A stretch of DNA of 36,323 bases from a virus: positions 1 through 36,323 of the IMG/VR virus record IMGVR_UViG_3300034407_002507; one strand, 5' to 3'. Of this stretch, positions 1-6,703 are shown in pieces (positions within the stretch are counted from its first letter, which is position 1; every line of letters starts with the position of its first letter). The position numbers and the translations under genes are program-made. The notes below the pieces were generated by a model. The model saw only the letters and a program-made list of their open reading frames with translations, was not told the DNA's origin and did no database searches.

Positions 1-75
1 CTAATACTTCTCTTAACGCTTTCTTCTAAAGCAATGTAACCAACTTTATGTTTGTTACTAATTAAGTGATAAGCA
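1..75 (-). CDS. Fragment of a T7 gp4/Twinkle-type helicase; foreign tip
   Basis: Read on the minus strand from 74 down to 3, one frame is open for 24 codons and contains KVGYIALEESVKRSI. This resembles the segment after the Walker A motif in SF4 primase-helicases of the T7 gp4/Twinkle type, where a glycine is followed by a LEE signature. The phage already has a different, DnaB-type helicase at 6748-8139. These 75 bases also do not match the sequence before the second copy of the adjacent 77-bp repeat. I infer a chimeric or branch-tip sequence from another phage, not a gene of this genome. The family assignment rests on a short segment. Confidence 0.5.
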
Positions 76-152
76 AAGCCAAGCTAAGCTAGCTAAGGCT
101 GTAGAGGTCACAAGACCTTATATGTGCAGTGTATGCAATGAGAATAGAACGC
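76..152 (+). repeat. 77-bp direct repeat, left copy (circularisation overlap)
   Basis: Identical to 36247-36323, which ends at the last base of the window. The match stops at base 75, where the sequence diverges. A 77-base exact overlap suits a circular molecule assembled with a 77-mer graph. Merging the copies rebuilds one intact reading frame across the junction. Confidence 0.9.
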
Positions 153-232
153 CGTCACAAGGGCTGTTAGAGCGTATTTGTGATGAGCTTGAGTGTAAGA
201 TGAGTGATTTAATGAAGGAGGCAGAATTATGA
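76..232 (+). CDS. XRE-family helix-turn-helix regulator, 3' part (gene crosses the circle junction)
   Basis: This is the 3' portion of a 67-aa protein whose start is at 36200. The rebuilt protein contains a compact Cro/CI-like helix-turn-helix: NISQAKLAKAVEVTRPYMC forms helices 2-3, and ERICDELECKMSDLM resembles the usual last helix. It is the first gene of a short rightward cluster, and the next gene starts inside its stop (ATGA, 229-232). It probably binds operators near its own promoter or the divergent portal promoter. The size is that of a stand-alone Cro-like protein with no oligomerisation or protease domain. The frame upstream of base 76 is foreign sequence and hits a stop at 59-61, so this copy has no start of its own. 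Confidence 0.85.
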
Positions 233-381
233 TTAGTTACATTATGGCTTGCGTGGCCTTAACCGTGCTGTGGATGATATTCATAGCTGACAAGCTTACG
301 CTCAAGGAAGTGGTTAAAGGGCTTATTCTTTCGCCTGTACTACTTCCGTTTCTTATAATTGTTAGATTGATGTGGTGGTAA
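229..381 (+). CDS. Small membrane protein, 50 aa
   Basis: The ATG at 229 overlaps the stop of the XRE gene by four bases, and GGAGG at 217-221 is well placed. The product has two hydrophobic stretches, about residues 3-20 and 31-47, separated by a charged DKLTLKEVVK linker, so a two-helix inner-membrane protein is likely. I recognise no family. Translational coupling suggests co-expression with the regulator. Confidence 0.6.
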   Translation: MISYIMACVALTVLWMIFIADKLTLKEVVKGLILSPVLLPFLIIVRLMWW

Positions 382-382
382 T

Positions 383-622
383 ATGTTTGAATTAACTTTT
401 AGAATTAAGCATATTCCAAGCGATGGGTATTTTCCTCAAGTTAAACACGGATTTTTTAGCAGATGGAAAACTATTATCGATAAGGACGGCGATTTCACAT
501 TGGCGTCTGAAGGTTACGAACTTAAGCCATATGAAACGCATTATGATGCAGTGCTTTACTGCCACGCTTACAAAGGGCGGTTTAAAAGAAATCAAAATAA
601 AACAACTTACGTGGGGTTGTGA
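383..622 (+). CDS. Hypothetical protein, 79 aa
   Basis: Starts one base after the preceding stop (TAATATG). The protein is soluble and mixed-charge, with aromatic-rich segments and no transmembrane helix, signal peptide or cysteine motif. It is third in a tight rightward cluster. Two longer frames overlap it (a minus-strand frame and an upstream extension of the next gene), but spacing and operon continuity favour this one. Function unknown. Confidence 0.6.
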   Translation: MFELTFRIKHIPSDGYFPQVKHGFFSRWKTIIDKDGDFTLASEGYELKPYETHYDAVLYCHAYKGRFKRNQNKTTYVGL

Positions 623-623
623 C

Positions 624-791
624 ATGAAGAAATTCAGAAACTTTGAATGCAAGACCGGCGTTATATTCGAGCGACTCGTTCACGATGATGTGAAAGAGAT
701 TAGATGCAAGTGCGGAGAGACAGCGCTTAGAACGTTGTCGGCTCCTAGGTACTTTGGTAATACAGTGGGCAGAAGCCCTAGCGCGAGGTAG
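624..791 (+). CDS. FmdB-like small zinc-ribbon protein, 55 aa
   Basis: Starts at 624, one base after the preceding stop, preceded by TGGGG in the upstream gene. The sequence follows the pattern of small FmdB-type phage proteins: an aromatic-Cys segment (FECKTG), FERLV, then IRCKCGETALRTLSAP. Cys9, Cys28 and Cys30 are visible. A full four-cysteine site is not, so metal binding may be partial. The same frame is open upstream to 423, but that extension would overlap the previous gene almost entirely and was rejected. A regulatory or nucleic-acid role is only a guess. Confidence 0.6.
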   Translation: MKKFRNFECKTGVIFERLVHDDVKEIRCKCGETALRTLSAPRYFGNTVGRSPSAR

Positions 792-794
792 GCT

Positions 795-950
795 GTGAAG
801 ATTAAAATAAAAGTGAATAGCCGCGATTACCTTACTTGGTTCTTAGCTGAAAGTAGTAGCGATGAGGATTTAAAGAAATACGACAGGCTGTATTTATATT
901 ACAACATCGCTCAATACGTTAAATCGATTGAGTGGCAGTTGCGAGTGTAG
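795..950 (+). CDS. Small hypothetical protein, 51 aa (GTG start)
   Basis: GTG start four bases after the previous stop. The protein is short, with charged and aromatic residues and a predicted helical middle (DEDLKKYDRLYLYYNIAQYV). It is last in the rightward cluster and ends 12 bases before the convergent terL gene. No recognisable domain. Confidence 0.45.
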   Translation: MKIKIKVNSRDYLTWFLAESSSDEDLKKYDRLYLYYNIAQYVKSIEWQLRV

Positions 951-961
951 ATGCAGCGAGC

Positions 962-2488
962 CTAAACAACGTTAGATCTGCCATAGTTTAATTGCTTCTT
1001 CTTCTTATCCTGTCGCACTGGCTCAGCAAATGTTAGTGCGGCAGCGTCACCATAGTCAGGGCTAAATCCGTATTTCTCTTTAATTCTATCCTTTGACCAT
1101 AGGACTTTTCTGTCTTTACTATCCCATCCGTAAGGGCTGGCGCATAAGTCTGCTTGCATCTCATCGTCATCTGGAATTGATACGGGTAAAGACTCATCTG
1201 TTATCCAGTCAGATAGCACCTGCCAGATTTCATTGCGCTTATTTGTGTACTTCTCTGGGTTAAGAGGTGTAGAGCCAAAATGGACGGCTTTAACTCGCTT
1301 CTTATAACCAAGCTCATGCAGTCTATCAACAATATCAGCGCCTGCGCCATAATCGACAAACATCATATCCGGCACTTTCTTTGCTACCTTGCATTCTGTG
1401 TCAAGAATGGCCTTGCATATAGCTACGTTTTTAGGAAGTGAGTCGCATTGATCTCCTATATATGAATCCATACCATACATTTTGCGCCCTTGCCTGCGAA
1501 CAATAGCAAATCTATCACCGCCGCGACTTGGATCAACTCCAACAACTAACGGACCACTCGCTGAAACTGTTTCCTTTCTAGCTTTCATGCACTGTCCTGA
1601 TGTTATAAGACCGTCACCTCCAGACACTTGAAAAGCCTCGGCAGCATTCATTGGATATTCTTGCTTAAACGCCTTGTTGCCGTCAACTCCATCAGTAGTA
1701 AGCTCTGCAACCTTCATTCGTCGCCAGAATAACTGCTTATTATCTAGCTTATACTGCTTTGCAAGGGTCTTCTCTTCGTCAGTAAATAGCACATCTTCTG
1801 GTAACTCCTTTCTATACTCGGACTGCCAAAACCAAGGTACGAATATAGCTTGAAATTCACTAAGTCCTTTCTCTGCTAGCTTCCATTGTTCATGGAAAAA
1901 ATTACCAACACCGTTAGCGGTCGACTCCCAAATAACTTCAGTTCCATGCGCATCTGGTACGGCCTGCATAATACCTTTTGTATGCTCGCTGGCATTCATC
2001 CAGAAAGCAACCTCTGAACCGTGAAAGTATTGAAGCGTTTGGCCTCGGCCTACCGCCTTATTGCCTGCTGTGCCTATTTTATAGCCTGAGTCCAAAGCGC
2101 CGAAGTGAAGCTCTTTAGCGTTAGCTGCACTCGTTGTTGGCTTTACAAAGGGAGGGAGGTTTTCATAGTAGCGCTCTGTCATCTCAAACAGCGCGTTAGT
2201 TGATTCACCATCGTGAGTAAGGATGAAAGCCCGAACGCCTTTGTTGTGAGTTGTCTTGTGTATAAACCTACCGCCTACGTAAGTGCTAGCGCCTTGCTGC
2301 CTTCCTTTTAGCAGTATAGCCCTAACCTTGCCAGTGTCTTCTATTTGCTGCTCAAGCCGCTTGTGTATATAGACTTGCGCATCATTCAATTGGAACGACT
2401 GAAGACCTTTATCCTTTGTTCGTATCTTTAAGCAGTTACGAGAATAAAAGTCGAAATCGTTCTTTAGCCTTAGTCGCTTATCACTCAA
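962..2488 (-). CDS. Terminase large subunit
   Basis: Motor ATPase and nuclease that packages DNA into the prohead through the portal. Residues 60-69 (LKGRQQGAST) form a deviant Walker A, 155-162 (FHGSEVAF) the Walker B region, and 187-193 (WESTANG) the coupling motif. The C-terminal nuclease has VVGVDP (Asp319), MFVDYG (Asp379) and DYGDAAAL (Asp478, Asp481). Its 508 aa are close to P22 gp2 (499 aa), which suggests headful packaging. It overlaps the small subunit gene by eight bases. In the circle it is followed by the opposing XRE cluster rather than directly by portal, which is unusual for P22-like order. Confidence 0.95.
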   Translation of the reverse strand: MSDKRLRLKNDFDFYSRNCLKIRTKDKGLQSFQLNDAQVYIHKRLEQQIEDTGKVRAILLKGRQQGASTYVGGRFIHKTTHNKGVRAFILTHDGESTNALFEMTERYYENLPPFVKPTTSAANAKELHFGALDSGYKIGTAGNKAVGRGQTLQYFHGSEVAFWMNASEHTKGIMQAVPDAHGTEVIWESTANGVGNFFHEQWKLAEKGLSEFQAIFVPWFWQSEYRKELPEDVLFTDEEKTLAKQYKLDNKQLFWRRMKVAELTTDGVDGNKAFKQEYPMNAAEAFQVSGGDGLITSGQCMKARKETVSASGPLVVGVDPSRGGDRFAIVRRQGRKMYGMDSYIGDQCDSLPKNVAICKAILDTECKVAKKVPDMMFVDYGAGADIVDRLHELGYKKRVKAVHFGSTPLNPEKYTNKRNEIWQVLSDWITDESLPVSIPDDDEMQADLCASPYGWDSKDRKVLWSKDRIKEKYGFSPDYGDAAALTFAEPVRQDKKKKQLNYGRSNVV

Positions 2489-2876
2489 GGGAGTCCAGCC
2501 ATTGCTCGTGGGTCATCTCTACATTAGTCTGCGCAACCTCTGATTTATCTTTCCAGTCAAAGTTGTTTTTAAGATTAAAAATAAGCCCTGTTACATTATT
2601 GCCGAATAGCTTTTTCTCAAGATGAGCTTCTATTCTGGCGCGAGCTTTTTTTATTGTGAGGAAGTATTCTTCTTTGTTTGAGTAGTTAACTATTGTCTTT
2701 CTATCTACACCGAGATGCAATGCAAGTCCCGACATAGTTGGTGCGTAGACTCTTTCCTCTTGCCCGTCCTTGTAGTTTATTAAGTATGCGTCATCACTAT
2801 CAAAGAATGAATTAACTTTTTCTTCTAGTTCTTCAACGGTTTGATAGGCCATTGGTTGACCGGGTTTATCGTACAT
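2481..2876 (-). CDS. Terminase small subunit (P22 gp3-like)
   Basis: Recognises the pac site and loads the large subunit. The 131 aa include an HTH-like segment, about residues 49-68 (SGLALHLGVDRKTIVNYS), and the family signature GLIFNLKNNFDWKDK near residues 97-111. It is shorter than P22 gp3 (162 aa). An AGAGGA ribosome site lies nine bases before the ATG. The neighbouring terL and its 8-bp overlap support the call. Confidence 0.88.
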   Translation of the reverse strand: MYDKPGQPMAYQTVEELEEKVNSFFDSDDAYLINYKDGQEERVYAPTMSGLALHLGVDRKTIVNYSNKEEYFLTIKKARARIEAHLEKKLFGNNVTGLIFNLKNNFDWKDKSEVAQTNVEMTHEQWLDSLE

Positions 2877-2914
2877 AATGTGAGTCCTCTCGGTTATTCA
2901 CTTTTTATTAAAAG

Positions 2915-3364
2915 TTACGCTGAATTGTTTGTGCTTGTGTTAATACCTGAAGCGTTAAAGCTGAAAGTAAAATCATTGCTAGCTAGGTCTAGTGCCGTTG
3001 TTCCGTCAGCAGTCATATCCCATACTTGAGCAAGCTCATTCCCTGACGTAGCGTTGTACAATACAGCAGTACGTAAGTCAGAAGGGTTTGCACCGTCCTT
3101 TAGAATCGCGCCTATGTCACCAGCGTCAAATGTAATCACGTTACCTGAGCGGGTCGCAGTTACTGAGCTTAACGGGTAAGCGCTTAATACGTTACCGCCA
3201 CTAGTGATGGTCACATTGGCTGTTGTTGGGTTGGTAATGTCCGTATTCAAACTGGCGTATGTGTTACTAGTAAATGAAAGCGCCCATGAATCAGTTACTG
3301 AGTATTTACCTATTCGCGTATTTAATACGTAATCATTATAAGCTTTAGTGTCGCCCGCTGCCAT
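2915..3364 (-). CDS. Putative virion protein, 149 aa
   Basis: Rich in Thr, Ser, Asn and Val with alternating hydrophobic residues, typical of a beta-sandwich virion accessory protein. It has no signal peptide or transmembrane segment. GGAAGGA precedes the ATG. It is transcribed after the Ig-like protein at 3366 and before terS, so it is in the late operon. A head decoration or fibre-associated role is possible but not shown by sequence. Confidence 0.6.
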   Translation of the reverse strand: MAAGDTKAYNDYVLNTRIGKYSVTDSWALSFTSNTYASLNTDITNPTTANVTITSGGNVLSAYPLSSVTATRSGNVITFDAGDIGAILKDGANPSDLRTAVLYNATSGNELAQVWDMTADGTTALDLASNDFTFSFNASGINTSTNNSA

Positions 3365-3365
3365 T

Positions 3366-4826
3366 TTATTTGTCCTTCCAAATAGTTGATGCTGGTGCTT
3401 TATCGCCCCACATTGTTATCGCCTTCTCTCTTTCCTGCCACAAGTTACCCATTACAACTCCGCCTATAGCGTTAAAGCTGAAGTCGGCAGTCTCACCCGT
3501 GATTAGAAGCTCACCTTGTAGTGATATTGTACCACTTAGCGCGTTAAAGTCTAAATTAGCAGTTAGACCTGTAATCGATAGTTCGCTGTCGAGCGTTATA
3601 GCTCCAGATAGACCGCTAAAGCTGAACGCCGCAATTGCACCGGTTACAGCAATCTCTGGCGTTAGGTCAATTGATGACGGTAGTGCAGAAAAATCAAACT
3701 GAGCAATATTGCCATCAACTTCTATCGTTCCAGTCTCTAACACAGTTAACAAGGCCGGGTCTGATTCTACCGTTATGCTATTTCCTGTATATCTCACGAC
3801 ATAGTAGCGACCACTCACGCTTAATGGAGTTGCTGCAATATTCCATGTCGGCGTATCACTTCCTGAATGACCTGCTTCAGTCCACGGTCCTGTTGGCCCT
3901 GATGTTGAAAAGTACCATTGAACAGTATCATAATTATCCGCAGCGCTCGTCATTGAGCTAGGGTCGCCTTCGTTAACTGTTTCGTCGACTGGCTGTAGAG
4001 TTATTGTAGGAGGTATCACCGCCGCATTAACAACTATTGTAGCAACTGCTGTATCCGTATCACCTGTAACATTACTAAATCTAGCTTTGTAATCACCACT
4101 ATCCGTTGTAGAGCTTGGATCAATCGTTAGCGTTGTTGTTACTTCACCTGCAATAATTACATCATCTTTCAACCATGCGACTGTATCGTAGTCAGTAGCA
4201 TCCGCTGTCAATGTGAATCCTGTAGGCTCTGTTAATGCTTGACCTGCTGGGTCTAATGTAACTACAGGCGCGGTTCCAGTCCCGCCCTCGTCAATCCATT
4301 GAGTGTCGCCACTTCCATCGTAACCGATAAGAGAGCCGAATTGATTATTGATTGTTTCTGGTAGTGTTAAGCCTGATGACGTGTTTGTTGCGTCATACAT
4401 TCTGTCGTCGTTAATTCGAAACGTTCTGAGCCAGCACTCTAGGTTTAGAGCGTTAGCCCTTGTAAGCAGCTGGTTTATAACCGCGTTTCCTGAGTGATTG
4501 CCCGTAGAGTTTAACCAGCTAGTGCCTACCTCATCAACTACGTCAACAGTAGTCCCGACTCTCGTTAGTCTGAAAAAATAATCCGTGTTCGGTATTAACG
4601 CTGTTTTTAAATTGAGTGTCGTTGCCGAGCTTGCTAGATTTAATCTAAACGATGTTGATGATTGTATTCTGAAAAAGACGCTAGATCCTGCGCCAAAAAA
4701 CGCTTGCTGATTTGATACGTCAGAGCCTAACCTGATATTGATTTGAATATCAAAGTCACCGGTTAAGTCATATGACGGTATTGATACGCGCTGATCTATA
4801 CCGTTGGCACTTAAAGCATATGACAT
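3366..4826 (-). CDS. Large virion protein with lectin-like, Ig-like and tandem-repeat regions
   Basis: The 486-aa protein reads as a mosaic. Residues 1-175 resemble a LamG/concanavalin-type sandwich. About 187-267 and 272-363 are two Ig-like domains (AWLKDD and VQWYFS core strands, and an SGDYKARF-type Tyr corner). Residues 367-460 hold about four copies of a 23-residue unit, roughly ITG-xx-A-x-F-x-F-xx-L-x-G-x-I-x-L. The C-terminus has W-x5-6 spaced Trp motifs. Such proteins usually decorate heads or tails and bind carbohydrate weakly. It is the first gene of a late transcript, with AAGGA upstream and a TATAAT box at 4853-4858. Exact virion position unknown. Confidence 0.75.
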   Translation of the reverse strand: MSYALSANGIDQRVSIPSYDLTGDFDIQINIRLGSDVSNQQAFFGAGSSVFFRIQSSTSFRLNLASSATTLNLKTALIPNTDYFFRLTRVGTTVDVVDEVGTSWLNSTGNHSGNAVINQLLTRANALNLECWLRTFRINDDRMYDATNTSSGLTLPETINNQFGSLIGYDGSGDTQWIDEGGTGTAPVVTLDPAGQALTEPTGFTLTADATDYDTVAWLKDDVIIAGEVTTTLTIDPSSTTDSGDYKARFSNVTGDTDTAVATIVVNAAVIPPTITLQPVDETVNEGDPSSMTSAADNYDTVQWYFSTSGPTGPWTEAGHSGSDTPTWNIAATPLSVSGRYYVVRYTGNSITVESDPALLTVLETGTIEVDGNIAQFDFSALPSSIDLTPEIAVTGAIAAFSFSGLSGAITLDSELSITGLTANLDFNALSGTISLQGELLITGETADFSFNAIGGVVMGNLWQEREKAITMWGDKAPASTIWKDK

Positions 4827-4852
4827 ATCAGTTCCTTATAGTTTGATGACTT

Positions 4853-4881
4853 ATTATACTACGTGGTGAAATTTAGGCAAA
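4853..4881 (-). promoter_or_regulatory. Candidate late promoter for the 4826-to-962 operon
   Basis: On the minus strand a perfect TATAAT (4853-4858) has TTTGCC (4876-4881) 17 bp upstream. It lies immediately after the terminator that ends the replication operon and 27 bases before the first late gene. The -35 is weak, so an activator may be needed. Confidence 0.45.
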
Positions 4882-4882
4882 G

Positions 4883-4910
4883 AAAAACCCCTGTAGCAAG
4901 CTAGAGGGGC
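4883..4910 (-). terminator. Intrinsic terminator ending the leftward replication/cassette operon
   Basis: On the minus strand, GCCCCT-CTAG-x-TAG-AGGGG forms a GC-rich stem (4888-4892 with 4905-4909, plus an inner 3 bp), followed directly by TTTTT. Confidence 0.75.
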
Positions 4911-4964
4911 AGAAGCGGCGATTTCGGGGTAAGAGATAGCCATTTCGAAACTGTTGTTATTATG

Positions 4965-4999
4965 TTGAGGTTTTGCGACCTCAAGGGTATAAGGTACCC
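4965..4999 (-). other. Two adjacent hairpins after the last cassette ORF
   Basis: TTGAGGT pairs with ACCTCAA (4965-4971/4978-4984), and GGGTA pairs with TACCC (4985-4989/4995-4999). They sit between the stop at 5007 and the terminator. They may be a decayed attC-like element or an RNA-stability structure; no attC core is clear. Confidence 0.4.
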
Positions 5000-5006
5000 A
5001 CACAAG

Positions 5007-5201
5007 CTAGATATTAAAGTACTTCTCTTTCTTTGTCCATATTTCTTTCACAAACTCACCCGCATTATAACTATCGAACGCTTGATGAATATAGACTACC
5101 CCGTCAGCTACAACCTTTACCTTTCGCTTCTTTCTTCCGACAATCTTAACTGCTGATATTTTAGTTACATCTATGAATGTTCGGCCTATCTTGATTCTCA
5201 T
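5007..5201 (-). CDS. Basic small protein, 64 aa (last cassette of leftward array)
   Basis: ATG at 5201 with a strong GGAGGG seven bases upstream. The product is basic in its first half (GRKKRKVKVV) and predicted beta-rich. It has no signal peptide and no family I recognise. It lies between an attC-like site (5217-5263) and the operon terminator, so it is the terminal module of the array. Confidence 0.65.
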   Translation of the reverse strand: MRIKIGRTFIDVTKISAVKIVGRKKRKVKVVADGVVYIHQAFDSYNAGEFVKEIWTKKEKYFNI

Positions 5202-5216
5202 GCACCCTCCAAAAAA

Positions 5217-5263
5217 TCATAACTCTCGTTACAGAGGACCGCACGCGGCCTCTGAACTATGTT
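5217..5263 (-). repeat. attC-like site A1 (exact inverted twin of 19241-19287)
   Basis: On the minus strand the site begins one base after the lipoprotein stop and ends in GTTATGA. The stem is CAGAGG-CCGC-GT-GCGG-(T)-CCTCTG, with an unpaired T on the 3' arm. The whole 56-bp block 5211-5266 is the exact reverse complement of 19238-19293. Confidence 0.7.
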
Positions 5264-5476
5264 TTAGTGTGCTTTCTTTATATAGCACTCTCTACCGTAA
5301 GCGCCAGCAGGTGCTCTATCATATTCGGGGCAAACTAGAGTTACTGAGCTTCCATCTTTTAATGTTAACTCTATCTGCTTACGAGAACCGTGATCACCTT
5401 TTTCAGTGCACCCAGAAAGCGAAACTAACAATGCACTTAAAAGGACGGCTAACAGTTGGTTTTTATATTTTAACAT
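5264..5476 (-). CDS. Small predicted lipoprotein, 70 aa
   Basis: The N-terminus has a charged start (MLKYKNQ), a hydrophobic core (LLAVLLSALLVSL) and a lipobox ending at Cys22 (LSGC), so signal peptidase II processing and membrane anchoring are likely. The 48-residue mature part is hydrophilic with two further cysteines. GGAG lies eight bases upstream of the ATG. It is a single-gene module between two hairpin sites. Superinfection exclusion or a spanin-like role is conceivable but unsupported. Confidence 0.7.
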   Translation of the reverse strand: MLKYKNQLLAVLLSALLVSLSGCTEKGDHGSRKQIELTLKDGSSVTLVCPEYDRAPAGAYGRECYIKKAH

Positions 5477-5490
5477 CTGTAATTCTCCAA

Positions 5491-5540
5491 TAATTCATCT
5501 TGTGCGGCAGTTAGCCGCGCTCTTAGTGCAAAGGTTATGT
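5491..5540 (-). repeat. Degenerate attC-like site
   Basis: On the minus strand it opens with ACATAAC (5534-5540), just after the stop of the next ORF, and holds a GCGGC-TAACT-GCCGC hairpin (5504-5518). The closing core is only ATTATTG and no T bulge is seen, so this is the weakest of the set. Confidence 0.35.
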
Positions 5541-5548
5541 GTCTTCAC

Positions 5549-5770
5549 TTATCCTGCAAGATTAATCATTTTTACATCAATAACTTTAACCTCACCAGTA
5601 AAGCTATTATGAATACCCTCTATGTAATCGCCTATCTTGTCTTGTATTTCAACGACTGTACTTTCTTCGTCAACTTTAAATATAATTCTATCAGTGTAGT
5701 TTTTACCTGAGCCACCTTGATAATTATCAAAATGTATTGCCATAAAAACAACCTCGATAATAACTTCCAT
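5549..5770 (-). CDS. Hypothetical acidic protein, 73 aa
   Basis: I place the start at 5770 because GAGAGGA lies eight bases upstream; an in-frame ATG at 5791 has no comparable site, and 5743 is a weaker alternative. The protein is acidic in its second half, with a likely beta-strand N-terminus (MEVIIEVVFMAIHF) and a central glycine-rich turn. No family recognised. It is a single-ORF module bounded by attC-like sites. Confidence 0.55.
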   Translation of the reverse strand: MEVIIEVVFMAIHFDNYQGGSGKNYTDRIIFKVDEESTVVEIQDKIGDYIEGIHNSFTGEVKVIDVKMINLAG

Positions 5771-5801
5771 CTTAAAATCCTCTCTTAACAATCAGTACGT
5801 C

Positions 5802-5853
5802 ACATAACACTAAAATCAAAAGGGACTAAAGCCCTTTATTATTAACGTTATGA
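5802..5853 (-). repeat. attC-like site B1
   Basis: On the minus strand: TCATAAC core, TTAATAAT, then AAAGGG-C-TTTA-G-(T)-CCCTTT, then (T)G-ATTTTA and GTTATGT. The 3' arm carries an unpaired T next to the loop and a G at the base of the stem, as in folded attC sites. Nearly identical to 6453-6504 in the inner 40 bases. Confidence 0.72.
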
Positions 5854-5859
5854 GGGTTA

Positions 5860-6072
5860 TTAAAATCCCGTGTCTACACCACAATCATCATCTGAGCCAA
5901 GAAGATCTAACGCCTTTTGCGCTTCGCTAAAATCTATCTGGCAATTTTCATATTCACCTGTTGACTCTATATAATGGTCTTTACATGACTCGGTTTCAAT
6001 AAATGAATCTAGGTAAGCTCTAGCTTGTCTTACTGCGTCTTTTATTCTATTTAATTCTGTATTGGGTTTCAT
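5860..6072 (-). CDS. Hypothetical acidic helical protein, 70 aa
   Basis: Start placed at 6072, where GAGGA is eight bases upstream; a longer frame to 6096 lacks a site. The product begins MKPNTELNRIKDAVRQ and looks mostly alpha-helical and acidic, with three cysteines and no membrane segment. It is a one-ORF module: the attC-like site at 6083-6195 precedes it and 5802-5853 follows it. Function unknown. Confidence 0.6.
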   Translation of the reverse strand: MKPNTELNRIKDAVRQARAYLDSFIETESCKDHYIESTGEYENCQIDFSEAQKALDLLGSDDDCGVDTGF

Positions 6073-6082
6073 TTTAAAATCC

Positions 6083-6195
6083 TCATAACAACGCATTCAA
6101 ACGGGATAAAAACAGCCTGCTGTGCGTTGCTAAATTTGTGTCAATAATTAATTCTGTGTGTAATTCGTTTTTACCCTTTAATTCAAACGTTATAC
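6083..6195 (-). repeat. Long attC-like site (113 bp)
   Basis: On the minus strand the site runs from GTATAAC to GTTATGA. The 5' arm ATT-AAA-GGG-TAAAAAC pairs with the 3' arm GTTTTTA-(T)-CCC-(G)-TTT-(G)-AAT, leaving T, G and G unpaired on the 3' arm. About 50 nt of variable terminal sequence lie between. Its sequence is unlike the short sites yet its geometry is the same, which is the strongest single argument for attC identity. Confidence 0.75.
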
Positions 6196-6432
6196 GGCTA
6201 TCATACCGCCTTTACTTGGTACCACACTGTCTTTATAAACCGTATACTCAGTCAGCAAATAGCTATTACCGACAATATGAAAGCCTATACCTTCTTCGTA
6301 ATCTTCATCTGTCATATCAATGGCACAGCCAACAAACGGATCTAGATTAATAATGTCACCGTTAAGTAATTTGGCCTCGCATGTATGACTGGCCTTGTCG
6401 TAACATATAACCTTAACTCTCACTGTAATCAC
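6190..6432 (-). CDS. Hypothetical protein, 80 aa (GTG start)
   Basis: GTG start at 6432 with AGGAG upstream. The protein begins with a beta-rich stretch (ITVRVKVICYD) and has an acidic middle (DMTDEDYEE), suggesting a small OB- or SH3-like barrel, although I cannot name a family. Its last codons (GTA TAA) form the opening core of the long attC-like site. The overlap of stop and repeat core is shared by several ORFs here. Confidence 0.6.
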   Translation of the reverse strand: MITVRVKVICYDKASHTCEAKLLNGDIINLDPFVGCAIDMTDEDYEEGIGFHIVGNSYLLTEYTVYKDSVVPSKGGMIAV

Positions 6433-6452
6433 TTTTCATATCTCCTATCGTA

Positions 6453-6504
6453 ATATAACAACCAAATCAAAAGGGACTAAAGCCCTTTATTATTAACGTT
6501 ATTT
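6453..6504 (-). repeat. attC-like site B2
   Basis: On the minus strand: AAATAAC, TTAATAAT, AAAGGG-C-TTTA-G-(T)-CCCTTT, (T)G-ATTTGG, GTTATAT. The stop codon of the upstream ORF (6499-6501) lies inside the opening core. Same inner stem as 5802-5853 with a different closing flank. Confidence 0.7.
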
Positions 6505-6681
6505 TTCTTTACCGTAAAAATAGTCGTAGCTTAATAAGCATGATTTTGCGCTAGTTCCATCATTGTAGGTTTTCTTACCACTAACTAAACTTATAGTTAT
6601 AGTTTTATCCATTCTATCCACAACCACGCCACCACTTAAAAGCCATCGCCATATATCTTCATCATTATGAAATTTAATCAT
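6499..6681 (-). CDS. Hypothetical protein, 60 aa
   Basis: Start placed at 6681 (MIKFHNDEDIWRWLLSGG), where TGAGGT is four bases before the ATG; an ATG at 6696 would bury this site. A short N-terminal amphipathic helix is followed by beta-type segments. It is the first small ORF after the helicase gene, flanked by attC-like sites. No recognised domain. Confidence 0.55.
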   Translation of the reverse strand: MIKFHNDEDIWRWLLSGGVVVDRMDKTITISLVSGKKTYNDGTSAKSCLLSYDYFYGKEK

Positions 6682-6703
6682 TTTTACCTCATTCAAAATC
6701 GAA

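Noticed and set aside
76-152. 77-bp repeat as phage attachment site or physical terminal repeat
   Set aside because: It lies inside a coding frame that is restored on closure, the right copy ends exactly at the window end, no integrase is present, and a P22-type headful terminase would give circular permutation rather than fixed ends.
423-623. Upstream extension of the FmdB-like ORF
   Set aside because: It overlaps the 79-aa gene almost completely and the best-placed start, one base after that gene's stop, is at 624.
392-652. 86-aa minus-strand ORF opposite the XRE cluster
   Set aside because: It is antisense to three tightly packed plus-strand genes and has no ribosome site.
5491-5540. Counting this hairpin as a full attC site
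   Set aside because: Only the opening core is good; the closing core is ATTATTG and the stem lacks the unpaired T.
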